Source of the DNA: Curtobacterium sp. MMLR14_010 | GTDB lineage: Bacteria; Actinomycetota; Actinomycetes; Actinomycetales; Microbacteriaceae | Assembly: GCF_001865015.1 (NCBI RefSeq) | Contig: NZ_MJGV01000002.1 | Coordinates: 252,494-316,493, forward strand | Length of the DNA: 64,000 nucleotides | Direction of reading: 5' to 3' | In this document: positions 16,979-24,717 of the stretch, piece by piece | Layout: each line of letters starts with the position of its first letter | How positions within the stretch are numbered: position 1 is the stretch's first letter | Made by a program: the position numbers and the translations under genes | The notes under the pieces: generated by a model | The model's database searches: none | What the model was told of the DNA's origin: nothing | The model's input: the letters and a program-made list of their open reading frames with translations, nothing else

Positions 16979-18484
16979 GTGACCCTGCGCCGCCGGCTCG
17001 TCCTGAGCATCGTCGCCCTCGTCGTGGCCGTCAGCGCGGTCATCGGCGCCGGCAGCATCGTCGCGCTGTTCTCGATCCAGCGCTCGGCGATCGACCAACA
17101 GCTGCAGTACGCCACGAACCGCGCCCAGAAGTCGATCGAAGGGCAGGGCTCCGGCGGGCCGGGGCTCGACATCGGCCGTCCGTCCGGGCAGGCCGCCGGC
17201 ACCCTGACCGCCTACTTCCTCAACGGCAACGCCGTCATCGGCAGCGTGCTCGAGGACGACGGCCACCTCGACAGCCTGGCCGCCTCGGCCGTCGAACCGC
17301 TCGGCGGCGTGCGCGTCGACGGCCAGCCGCGCACCGTCGACCTCGGCGCCGACCTCGGCCGCTACCGGGTGACCGCCGCGCCCGTCGGCTCGGCCGTGCT
17401 CGTCGTCGGGCTGCCCATGGCGCCTGTGTACGAGAGCGTCTGGAAGCTGTTCGCCGTCGTGCTCGTCGTGATGCTGCTCGCGCTCGTCGTCGCCTCCGCG
17501 GCTGCCGCGCTCGCCGTCCGACGCTCCCTCCGGCCGCTCGAACGCGTCGCAGAGACCGCCACGACCGTCGCCGGGATGCCCCTGGAGCGCAGCGACGCCC
17601 TCGACGGCATCCGCGTGCCGGACACCGACCCGCGCACCGAGGTCGGTCGCGTCGGCACCGCGTTCAACCGGATGCTCGGGCACATCGGGAACGCGATGCA
17701 GGCCCGGGAGCGCTCCGAGCAGAAGGTGCGGCAGTTCGTCGCGGACGCCTCGCACGAGCTGCGCACGCCGCTGGCGTCGGTCCGCGGGTACGCCGAGCTC
17801 ACGCGGCGCATGGGCGGTGACCTGCCGCCCGACGTGGTCTACGCGATGAGCCGGATCGAGTCGGAGTCGCTGCGGATGACCTCGATGGTCGAGGACCTGC
17901 TGCTCCTGGCCCGGCTCGACGAGGGCCGCGAGGTCCAGCTCGACGACGTCGACCTGACCGGGCTGGTGCTCGACGCCGTCAACGACGCCCACGCGGCCTC
18001 GCCCGAGCATGTCATCGAGGTCGACGTCCCACCCACCCCGGTCGTCGTGCTCGGCGACGCGGCCCGGCTGCACCAGGTCATCGTCAACCTCGTCACGAAC
18101 GCCAGGACCCACACGCCCGACGGCACCCGGATCACCGTGGGCATCGAGGCCGTCCCGGGTGGCGTCGACCTGACCGTGCGGGACACCGGGCAGGGGATCG
18201 ACCCGGCGTTCCTGCCGAAGCTGTTCGAGCGGTTCGCCCGTGCCGACAGCTCGCGGTCGCGGACGGCGGGGTCGACGGGCCTCGGGCTCGCGATCGTCGA
18301 CGCGGTCGTGCAGGCGCACGGCGGCACGGTCGGGGTCGAGAGCCGCCCGGGTGACACGGTGTTCACGGTGCACCTGCCCGTGCGGGCGGGGGCTGGTGCT
18401 GCGGGTGCGGGTCCTGCGGCTCCTGCGGGTGCTGGTGCTCCTGCCGCTGCGGACGCGTGGTCCGACGTGCCCGATCGCGCGTAG
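16979..18484 (+). CDS. Membrane sensor histidine kinase
   Basis: 501 residues. Helix 1 at about 9-31, an extracytoplasmic sensor of about 120 residues, helix 2 at about 155-178, a HAMP linker, then HisKA with [15 protein letters not shown] (His 259) and an HATPase domain with [31 protein letters not shown] and [11 protein letters not shown]. The tail is Ala/Gly/Pro-rich. It autophosphorylates and passes phosphate to the response regulator encoded 4 bases upstream. The frame is open from 16943, but GTG 16979 fits the gene junction and family start. The signal is unknown. Confidence 0.93.
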   Translation: MTLRRRLVLSIVALVVAVSAVIGAGSIVALFSIQRSAIDQQLQYATNRAQKSIEGQGSGGPGLDIGRPSGQAAGTLTAYFLNGNAVIGSVLEDDGHLDSLAASAVEPLGGVRVDGQPRTVDLGADLGRYRVTAAPVGSAVLVVGLPMAPVYESVWKLFAVVLVVMLLALVVASAAAALAVRRSLRPLERVAETATTVAGMPLERSDALDGIRVPDTDPRTEVGRVGTAFNRMLGHIGNAMQARERSEQKVRQFVADASHELRTPLASVRGYAELTRRMGGDLPPDVVYAMSRIESESLRMTSMVEDLLLLARLDEGREVQLDDVDLTGLVLDAVNDAHAASPEHVIEVDVPPTPVVVLGDAARLHQVIVNLVTNARTHTPDGTRITVGIEAVPGGVDLTVRDTGQGIDPAFLPKLFERFARADSSRSRTAGSTGLGLAIVDAVVQAHGGTVGVESRPGDTVFTVHLPVRAGAGAAGAGPAAPAGAGAPAAADAWSDVPDRA

Positions 18485-18511
18485 GAGGTCGGATCGGGAA
18501 GTGCGCACCCA

Positions 18512-18557
18512 CCGGACGGGAGGCTCGTGGCGGGCTGGCACCGAGCCTCCCGTCCGG
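18512..18557 (+). terminator. Palindromic terminator (dispersed repeat copy A)
   Basis: Bases 18512-18527 pair perfectly with 18542-18557 (16 bp). It lies 27 bases after the kinase gene. The arm contains GGACGGGAGGCTCG, a motif found again in hairpins near 33215, 35564 and 59827. Confidence 0.75.
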
Positions 18558-18583
18558 GGGTTGGTGGCGTCCACCGCATCTGC

Positions 18584-18589
18584 TACAGT
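18584..18589 (+). promoter_or_regulatory. -10 box of rplJ promoter
   Basis: TACAGT precedes the structured L10 leader, giving a predicted transcript start near 18596, about 200 bases before rplJ. Confidence 0.6.
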
Positions 18590-18595
18590 TCTCGA

Positions 18596-18734
18596 AGCCA
18601 AAGACCGCCGGTTTGCTGCTGTGCTCGCACAGCAGTCGAAGGTCCTCCATCATGAGGCAGCCCGCGCAGGTGTTCCGAACCACTCCATCCGCTTGCGGGG
18701 GAGCAGCTCCGAGCCTCTGCGCCGGAGCTTTTTT
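18596..18734 (+). promoter_or_regulatory. Ribosomal protein L10 leader with terminator
   Basis: This 5' leader of rplJ-rplL holds a hairpin CTGCTGTG-CTCG-CACAGCAG (18616-18635), a GACC...GGTC closing helix, an AGGTGTTCCGAACC segment and finally a true intrinsic terminator: AGCTCCG (18705-18711) pairs with CGGAGCT (18723-18729) followed by six T. Arrangement and position match the L10 leader family, in which L10-L12 binds its own mRNA and lowers expression. The T-run terminator is rare for this window and argues for attenuation of the operon. Confidence 0.8.
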
Positions 18735-18794
18735 CATGTGCTGTGTTCGTTGCAGTGGGACCTGGGGCTGCCGGCAAGACCCCCAAGGAGAACC

Positions 18795-19310
18795 ATGGCG
18801 AACAAGGAAGCTGCGGTCGCCGAGCTCACGGAGTCCTTCCGTAGCTCGAACGCCGTTCTGCTCACCGAGTACCGCGGTCTCACGGTCGCGCAGCTCAAGG
18901 AGCTCCGCAACTCGATCCGTGAGCACGCCACGTACGCCGTGGTGAAGAACACGCTGACCAAGATCGCGGCGAACAACGCCGGCATCTCGTCGTTCGACGA
19001 CGAACTCGCCGGTCCGTCCGCTCTCGCCTTCGTCCACGGTGACACCGTCGCCGTCGCGAAGTCGCTGCGTGCATTCGCCAAGGCGAACCCCGAGCTCGTG
19101 GTGAAGGGCGGTTACTTCGACGGTAACCCGCTCACCGCGACCGAGGTGGACAAGCTCGCCGACCTCGAGTCCCGTGAAGTGCTGCTCGGCAAGCTCGCCG
19201 GCGCACTCAAGGCCTCGCTGTTCGGTGCTGCGTACCTGTTCCAGGCACCCCTCTCGCAGGCCGTCCGCACGGTGGACGCCCTCCGCGAGAAGCAGGAGTC
19301 CGCGGCCTGA
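18795..19310 (+). CDS. rplJ: 50S ribosomal protein L10
   Basis: 171 residues, normal length. L10 anchors L12 dimers to the ribosome stalk. It begins [20 protein letters not shown], has [15 protein letters not shown] and [14 protein letters not shown], and ends with the L12-binding helix region ([13 protein letters not shown]). ATG 18795 is preceded by AAGGAG; the upstream frame runs through the leader and is not coding. It is followed by rplL after 51 bases. Expression is probably controlled by the structured leader ahead of it. Confidence 0.97.
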   Translation: MANKEAAVAELTESFRSSNAVLLTEYRGLTVAQLKELRNSIREHATYAVVKNTLTKIAANNAGISSFDDELAGPSALAFVHGDTVAVAKSLRAFAKANPELVVKGGYFDGNPLTATEVDKLADLESREVLLGKLAGALKASLFGAAYLFQAPLSQAVRTVDALREKQESAA

Positions 19311-19361
19311 CCAGGCACGCGTTCATCAACCACACGCACTAGCTAGTAGTAGGAGAAAATC

Positions 19362-19745
19362 ATGGCGAAGCTTTCGCAGGACGAGCTCATCGAGGCCTTC
19401 AAGGAGCTCACGCTCATCGAGCTCTCGGACTTCGTGAAGAAGTTCGAAGAGGTCTTCGAGGTCACCGCTGCTGCCCCCGTCGCCGCTGCCGCGGTCGGTG
19501 GCGCTGCTGCCCCCGCCGAGGAGGTCGAGGAGAAGACCGAGTTCGACGTCGTGCTCAAGTCGGCCGGTGACAAGAAGATCCAGGTCATCAAGGAGGTCCG
19601 CAGCCTCACGTCGCTCGGCCTGGGCGAGGCCAAGGCCCTCGTCGAGACCCCCGACGCCAAGGTGATCGAGGGCGCGAACAAGGAGACCGCCGACAAGGCG
19701 AAGGCATCCCTCGAGGCCGCCGGCGCGACCGTCGAGCTCGTCTGA
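19362..19745 (+). CDS. rplL: 50S ribosomal protein L7/L12
   Basis: 127 residues. The N-terminal dimerisation domain ([20 protein letters not shown]) leads to an Ala-rich hinge and then the factor-binding C-terminal domain ([49 protein letters not shown]). L12 recruits elongation factors to the ribosome. A GGAG lies just before ATG 19362. The gene ends the L10 operon and is followed by a hairpin terminator. Confidence 0.97.
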   Translation: MAKLSQDELIEAFKELTLIELSDFVKKFEEVFEVTAAAPVAAAAVGGAAAPAEEVEEKTEFDVVLKSAGDKKIQVIKEVRSLTSLGLGEAKALVETPDAKVIEGANKETADKAKASLEAAGATVELV

Positions 19746-19762
19746 GTCTGACCTTCTGGTCA

Positions 19763-19796
19763 CGAAGGCCGCTGCCCCTCGGGGCGGCGGCCTTCG
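19763..19796 (+). terminator. Terminator after rplL
   Basis: Bases 19763-19778 pair with 19781-19796 (16 bp with one G-U pair), 17 bases after the rplL stop. No clear T run follows. Confidence 0.75.
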
Positions 19797-19837
19797 TCGT
19801 GTGCGGGGTAGTGCGGCGGGCGGGCGGTTCGGCGAAA

Positions 19838-19968
19838 GCGACATCGTCCGTGCGTTCGCGCGGCGCAACAGGCACCTCGATGTCGCCCGATGCGGCTGCA
19901 TCTGATGCGCGGTCATCGAGCGACATCCTCCGGCTCATTGCGCGTCGCAGCATCGGGGACGATGTCGC
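19838..19968. repeat. Four evenly spaced alternating GCGACATC repeats
   Basis: GCGACATCG (19838-19846), CGATGTCGC (19878-19886), GCGACATCC (19920-19928) and CGATGTCGC (19960-19968) alternate in orientation with start-to-start spacings of 40, 42 and 40 bases. They form two inverted pairs, each 49 bases long, in the spacer before the AbiEi/DUF559 gene. Function unknown; an operator array or cruciform is possible. Confidence 0.55.
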
Positions 19969-20072
19969 ATCCGTCGCGCGGCCATTCCTCCACAGGAAAC
20001 CGTGCGAAGTGTGTTCTCCACCGATGAGACGCGTGGCGTCGCCGCGCCTGGACGAGCAGCGAGGCTCGTTGC

Positions 20073-20993
20073 ATGGAGATCGAGAGTGCACACGAACCGC
20101 GTCTCTGGCGTGCGTCGACCGGCAGGACCACTGCGCGCCGGTTCCAGCGGATGGCGAGGGCCGGTACCTTGCAGCGCCTGGTGCCGGGTGTCTACGTCCG
20201 GCCCCATGACTGGGACGGCCTCGACGCTCGAGCGCGACACCTCGTCCTGATCAGAGCGCTGGCTCCGCGTCTGCCGTGCAACGCCGCGATCTCGCACCTC
20301 TCCGCGGCAGCCGTCCGAGGCTGGGCGCACATCGGACGGTGGCCGGACAGGGTGCAGGTCACGCAGACAGGCCGAGCCCGGAGTGAGATCTCCGGCGTGA
20401 CGGTGCGGTCCTCGCCGCAGTTCGACGACGAGGTCCCACCGGCTGACACCTTCGCCGGTGTCGGCCTCGTCAGCGCTGCAGCGACTGCCGTGGGCGCCGT
20501 GCACGACACGACGTTCTCGTGCGCTGTGGTACTCCTCGACGACGCGTACCGGAAGGGACTGCTCCCTGCGGAGGTCGAGTCACTCGTGGAGCATCACGGT
20601 GCTCGGGGCCGTGTGCATCTCGAGCGTGTGCTCCGAGCAAGTGACGTCCGGCACGAGTCGGTCGGAGAGTCGTTCTGCGCTGCACGGCTCGCCGAGCTCG
20701 GGTTCGTGGACGTCGTCGCGCAGCAGGAGTTCCCGCGCGAGGACGGCTCGGTGGACCGGGTCGACTTCTGGCTGCCGTCGGTCGGGTTCGTCGTGGAGTT
20801 CGATGGCCGCCAGAAGTACTCCGACCCGGCGATGACCGGTGGACGGACACCGGCGGACGTGCTGTGGCAGGAGAAGATCCGGGAGGACCGCATCCGTGCT
20901 CAGGTGAACGGGTTCATCCGCGTGCGGTGGTGGCACCTGGTCGACCCCGATCGGCTCCGCGCGCTGTTCCGACAGTTCGGACTCGTTCCGTGA
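20073..20993 (+). CDS. AbiEi-like/DUF559 endonuclease-fold protein
   Basis: 306 residues. The N-terminal part (ARRFQRMARAGTLQRLVPGV, followed by YVRP and an AAISHLSAAAVRGW helix) resembles the winged-helix start of AbiEi-type antitoxins. The C-terminal part (VDRVDFWLPSVGFVVEFDGR, LWQEKIREDRIRAQ, IRVRWWHL) resembles the DUF559/Vsr-like nuclease fold, with Asp and Glu at metal positions. Such proteins are widespread in Microbacteriaceae and uncharacterised. No AbiEii toxin gene is adjacent, so a complete toxin-antitoxin system is not supported. Codon use is a little less GC-biased than the neighbours, a hint of transfer. ATG 20073 follows GTTGC without a clear ribosome-binding site. Confidence 0.65.
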   Translation: MEIESAHEPRLWRASTGRTTARRFQRMARAGTLQRLVPGVYVRPHDWDGLDARARHLVLIRALAPRLPCNAAISHLSAAAVRGWAHIGRWPDRVQVTQTGRARSEISGVTVRSSPQFDDEVPPADTFAGVGLVSAAATAVGAVHDTTFSCAVVLLDDAYRKGLLPAEVESLVEHHGARGRVHLERVLRASDVRHESVGESFCAARLAELGFVDVVAQQEFPREDGSVDRVDFWLPSVGFVVEFDGRQKYSDPAMTGGRTPADVLWQEKIREDRIRAQVNGFIRVRWWHLVDPDRLRALFRQFGLVP

Positions 20994-20997
20994 CGCG

Positions 20998-22425
20998 TCA
21001 GCGGAGGGTGCTGTGGCGGCGGCCGTAGAGCGCGTAGAGCACTGCGCCGGCGACCATCCAGATGCCGAACGCGATCCAGGTACCCGTGCCGAGGAACACC
21101 GCGAGCAGGGCGCAGCTCAGCGTGCCGAGGACCGGGACGACCGGGAAGAACGGGACCCGGTAGGAGCGGTCGAGCTCGGGCTGCGACCGGCGCAGGATGA
21201 TCACGGAGACGTTCACGAGCGCGAAGGCCACCAGCGTGCCGATGCTCGTCGCGTCGGCGAGCTCGCCGAGCGGGACCAGTGCCGCGACGACCGTCACCAC
21301 GAGGCCCACGATCAGGGTGTTCACGACCGGGGTGCCCGTGCGCTTCGACACCCGCCCGAAGGCCTTCGGCACCAGGCCGTCGCGTGCCATGGTCAGCAGG
21401 ATGCGGGTCTGGCCGTAGAGGACCGTCAGCACGACGCTGGCGATGGCGATCACGGCGCCGACGGAGAACGCGAGCGCCACGATCGGCTGTCCGGTGACGT
21501 CCACGACGATGCGGACGAGCGACGCCTCGGTGGAGGAGAACGACGTCCACGACCGAGCGCCGATCGCCGCGATGGCGACCAGGATGTACAGCGCCGTGAT
21601 GAGCGCGATGGAGCCGATGATGGCGCGGGGGAGGTCCCGGCGGGGGTCCTTCGCCTCTTCGCCGGCGGTCGAGGCCGCGTCGAACCCGATGTAGGAGAAG
21701 AACAAGCGCGAGGCCGCCGCGGTGACCCCGGCAGCGCCCATCGGTGCGAGCGGCTCGAAGTTCTGCGCGCGGAAGGCGGTGAAGGCCACGACGACGAAGA
21801 ACGCCAGCAGGGCGATCTTCACGACGACCATGAGGGTGTTGACCCAGGCGCTCTCACGGGCACCCGGCAGCAACACCGCGGTCGCCAGGAGGACCAGCAC
21901 AGCGGCCGGCAGGTTGATGATGCCGCCGTCACCAGGAGGGGCCGAAAGGGCGACGGGCAAATGTGTGCCGAACACCTTGAGGGTCTCGTCGACGTACTCG
22001 CTCGCGCCCACGGCGACCGCGGCGACGGACACGGCGTACTCGAGCACGAGACACCACCCGCAGACCCAGGCGATGCCCTCGCCCATCGTCGCGTACGTGT
22101 AGGAGTAGCTCGACCCGGAGGTCGGGACGGCGCCGGCCATCTCGGCGTACGACAGGGCGGACAGCAGCGCCGCGATGCCCGCCACGACGAACGAGATCCA
22201 GACGGCGGGCCCGGCGAGGGGGACCGCGGTGCCGAGCACGACGAGGATCCCCGTGCCGAGCGTGGCGCCGACGCTGATCATCGTCAGGTGCCACACGCCG
22301 AGCGTCCTGCGGAGCGGGTTCCCGTCGACCCCGGCCGCTGCCTCGGCCTGCAACTGGTCGATCGGCTTGCGCCGGGCCAGCTGGTGACGGAGGGACGTGG
22401 CGGGGCGGGACTGCGCGGACGACAT
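20998..22425 (-). CDS. APC-family amino acid permease
   Basis: 475 residues, about 12 helices. It belongs to the amino acid-polyamine-organocation superfamily, cationic amino-acid transporter-like branch: LGVWHLTMISVGATLGTGIL in helix 1 with the Gly-rich unwound segment, SALSYAEMAGAVPTSGSSY, and FSYIGFDAASTAGEEAKDPR in helix 6. It likely imports an amino acid by proton symport. Upstream frame extends 14 codons further; ATG 22425 is chosen because an SDS-like GAGG precedes it and the sequence MSSAQSRPATS fits. It converges with the preceding DUF559 gene with only 4 bases between stops. Confidence 0.88.
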   Translation of the reverse strand: MSSAQSRPATSLRHQLARRKPIDQLQAEAAAGVDGNPLRRTLGVWHLTMISVGATLGTGILVVLGTAVPLAGPAVWISFVVAGIAALLSALSYAEMAGAVPTSGSSYSYTYATMGEGIAWVCGWCLVLEYAVSVAAVAVGASEYVDETLKVFGTHLPVALSAPPGDGGIINLPAAVLVLLATAVLLPGARESAWVNTLMVVVKIALLAFFVVVAFTAFRAQNFEPLAPMGAAGVTAAASRLFFSYIGFDAASTAGEEAKDPRRDLPRAIIGSIALITALYILVAIAAIGARSWTSFSSTEASLVRIVVDVTGQPIVALAFSVGAVIAIASVVLTVLYGQTRILLTMARDGLVPKAFGRVSKRTGTPVVNTLIVGLVVTVVAALVPLGELADATSIGTLVAFALVNVSVIILRRSQPELDRSYRVPFFPVVPVLGTLSCALLAVFLGTGTWIAFGIWMVAGAVLYALYGRRHSTLR

Positions 22426-22532
22426 GGGACCTCGTGGAGCGGGGAACGGGACGGGCCATGCTCGCACGGCCCCGGATGGGGGTCAATTCCACAGGATGCC
22501 GTCGGCGGCGGATCGATGTCCGACCACGGGGT

Positions 22533-22538
22533 TACATT
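22533..22538 (+). promoter_or_regulatory. -10 box of ABC exporter gene
   Basis: TACATT with a predicted start near 22545 leaves a leader of about 41 bases ending in AAGGAG before ATG 22587. Confidence 0.5.
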
Positions 22539-22586
22539 TGCTCGGGTGAGCGGACCGTCCGGTCGCGCCGGGCGGAAGGAGCTCGC

Positions 22587-24449
22587 ATGAGCATGCGTGG
22601 TGGTGGCGGAGGCCACGGCGGGCGGATCTCGAGCGGTGACTTCGACGCGCAGCGCGCCGCCAACGCGGCGGCACCGCGCATCCCGAACCTGCTCGGCCGC
22701 ATCGCCGGGCTCTTCGGGCCGCACCGGCGGTCGATCGGGTTCACCGTGGCCCTCGTCCTGCTCGGCGCCGCCCTGTCCGTGATCCCGCCCCTGTTGACGC
22801 AGCGGGCCTTCGACGAAGGGCTGTTCCCCCGGTCCGGCACCCCGGACGTGCCGGTGCTGGCCTGGCTCGTGACCGCGATGGTCCTGCTCTGGATCGCGAA
22901 CGCCGGCGTCGGTGTCTGGCAGACCTACCTGACGGCCACGGTCGGCAACAAGGTCATGGGCGCACTGCGGATGCGGCTCTTCGCGCACCTGCAGCGGATG
23001 GAGCTCGCGTTCTTCACCCGGACGAAGACGGGCGTCATCCAGTCGCGTCTGCAGAACGACGTCGGTGGTGTCGCCAGCGTGCTGAACAACACGATCTCCT
23101 CCGTGCTGGGCAACACCGTGACGGTGATCGCCGCAGTGGTCGCGATGCTGCTCCTCAGCTGGCAGATGACCATCGTCGCGGTCGTCCTGCTGCCGCTCCT
23201 CGTCATCGCGCAGCGCCGGGTGGGCCAGGTCCGCGCGAAGATCGCCGGGCAGACGCAGGAGTCGCTGTCCGACATGACCGCGATCACGCAGGAGGCCCTG
23301 AGCGTGTCGGGCATCCTGCTCGCCAAGAGTTTCAACCAGCAGCGCAGCGAGACCCACCGGTACGGCGACGAGAACCGCAACCAGATCTCGCTGCAGGTCC
23401 GACAGCAGATGTCCGGGCAGTGGTTCTTCGCGATCGTCCAGATCTTCCTGTCGATCATCCCGGCGATCATCTACCTCGTCGCGGCGTACCTGATCCTCGG
23501 GGGCGTCCCGATCACCGCCGGCACGATCGTGGCGTTCACGACGGTGCAGTCACGCCTCCTGTTCCCGACGGTGGGGCTGCTCCGCGTCGTGCTGGACCTG
23601 CAGACCTCCGGGGCGCTGTTCGCCCGCATCTTCGAGTACCTCGACCTGAAGCCGGCCATCACCGACGCCCCGACCGCGCGCAAGGTCGACGAGCAGCGGG
23701 TCGGTCACGTCGCGTTCGACGACGTCACCTTCACCTACCCGGACGGCGAGGCCGACAAGCCGACCCTGCGTGGTGTCTCCTTCGAGCTCCAGCCCGGCCA
23801 GTTCGCCGCCTTCGTCGGGCCGTCCGGGGCAGGCAAGACGACCGTGTCCTACCTGGTGCCGCGACTGTACGAGGCCACGGAGGGCTCCGTCCGGTTCGCC
23901 GGTGCCGACGTCCGTGACCTCGAACACGAGGACCTCATGCGGCACATCGGCATCGTGAGCCAGGAGACCTACCTGTTCCACGCGACGATCGGTGACAACC
24001 TCCGGTACGCCAAGCCCGACGCCACGGCCGAGGAACTCGAGCAGGCAGCACGGGCGGCGAACATCCACGAGACCATCGCCTCGTTCCCGGACGGCTACGA
24101 CACCGTCGTCGGGGAGCGCGGCTACCGGCTGTCCGGCGGGGAGAAGCAGCGCATCGCGATCGCCCGCGTGTTGCTCAAGGACCCGCCGGTCCTGGTGCTC
24201 GACGAGGCCACCAGTGCGCTCGACTCGATCTCGGAACGGGTGGTGCAGACGGCGCTCGACAACGCCGCGCGCGGTCGCACGACGATCTCGATCGCGCACC
24301 GTCTGTCGACCGTCCGCGACGCCGACGTCGTCTTCGTGCTCGACCACGGGCAGATCGTCGAGCAGGGCACGCACGAGGAACTGCTCGCCCTCGGCGGGAC
24401 GTACGCGATGCTGCACCAGCAGCAGAACGCGCCGGCCGACCTGGTCTGA
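22587..24449 (+). CDS. ABC exporter (fused membrane and ATPase domains)
   Basis: 620 residues. A Gly/His-rich start (MSMRGGGGGHGGRISSGD) precedes six helices and an ATPase with Walker A GPSGAGKTT, Q-loop IVSQETYLF, signature LSGGEKQRIAIARVLL, Walker B VLVLDEATSALDS and H-loop SIAHRLSTV. It is a half-transporter that must dimerise; the catalytic Glu and both sites look intact, so a homodimer is possible. Members export drugs, lipids or peptides. AAGGAG precedes ATG 22587. The gene appears to be transcribed alone. Confidence 0.92.
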   Translation: MSMRGGGGGHGGRISSGDFDAQRAANAAAPRIPNLLGRIAGLFGPHRRSIGFTVALVLLGAALSVIPPLLTQRAFDEGLFPRSGTPDVPVLAWLVTAMVLLWIANAGVGVWQTYLTATVGNKVMGALRMRLFAHLQRMELAFFTRTKTGVIQSRLQNDVGGVASVLNNTISSVLGNTVTVIAAVVAMLLLSWQMTIVAVVLLPLLVIAQRRVGQVRAKIAGQTQESLSDMTAITQEALSVSGILLAKSFNQQRSETHRYGDENRNQISLQVRQQMSGQWFFAIVQIFLSIIPAIIYLVAAYLILGGVPITAGTIVAFTTVQSRLLFPTVGLLRVVLDLQTSGALFARIFEYLDLKPAITDAPTARKVDEQRVGHVAFDDVTFTYPDGEADKPTLRGVSFELQPGQFAAFVGPSGAGKTTVSYLVPRLYEATEGSVRFAGADVRDLEHEDLMRHIGIVSQETYLFHATIGDNLRYAKPDATAEELEQAARAANIHETIASFPDGYDTVVGERGYRLSGGEKQRIAIARVLLKDPPVLVLDEATSALDSISERVVQTALDNAARGRTTISIAHRLSTVRDADVVFVLDHGQIVEQGTHEELLALGGTYAMLHQQQNAPADLV

Positions 24450-24717
24450 GTCGCGGCCGGGGGAGCGGCGGCGCGGGAAGATGCGGCGCGCCTGGGACCC
24501 GACGCCCGAGTGGGCCCGTCCGCCCAGGAGACGCGACCCGTCACGGACCGGCGCTGCAGGCGCGGCCGCCGGACGGACGCCGAGCCTCCTGTCCGACGGT
24601 CCCGTCACGATGTGCGCACGCACCAGACATGTGCCTTGCTCACGTGGTACGGATGGACGTGCGCCGATGGCGGCGCTGCACGACCAGTCAGCGCAGTGCC
24701 TCCCGATCGGAGTCCCC
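24450..24717. other. 268-base spacer with degenerate palindrome copy
   Basis: The reading frame of the downstream gene is open here but the amino-acid pattern is not protein-like. A degenerate copy of the dispersed hairpin (CGAGCCTCCTGTCCG near 24581-24595) is the only recognisable element. No clear promoter was found. Confidence 0.35.

Noticed and set aside
20073..20993. Complete AbiE toxin-antitoxin pair
   Set aside because: Only the AbiEi-like protein is present; no AbiEii nucleotidyltransferase gene is adjacent.
23992..24717. N-terminal extension of the cyclase-like gene
   Set aside because: The extension overlaps the ABC exporter gene in another frame; GTG 24718 has a ribosome-binding site.
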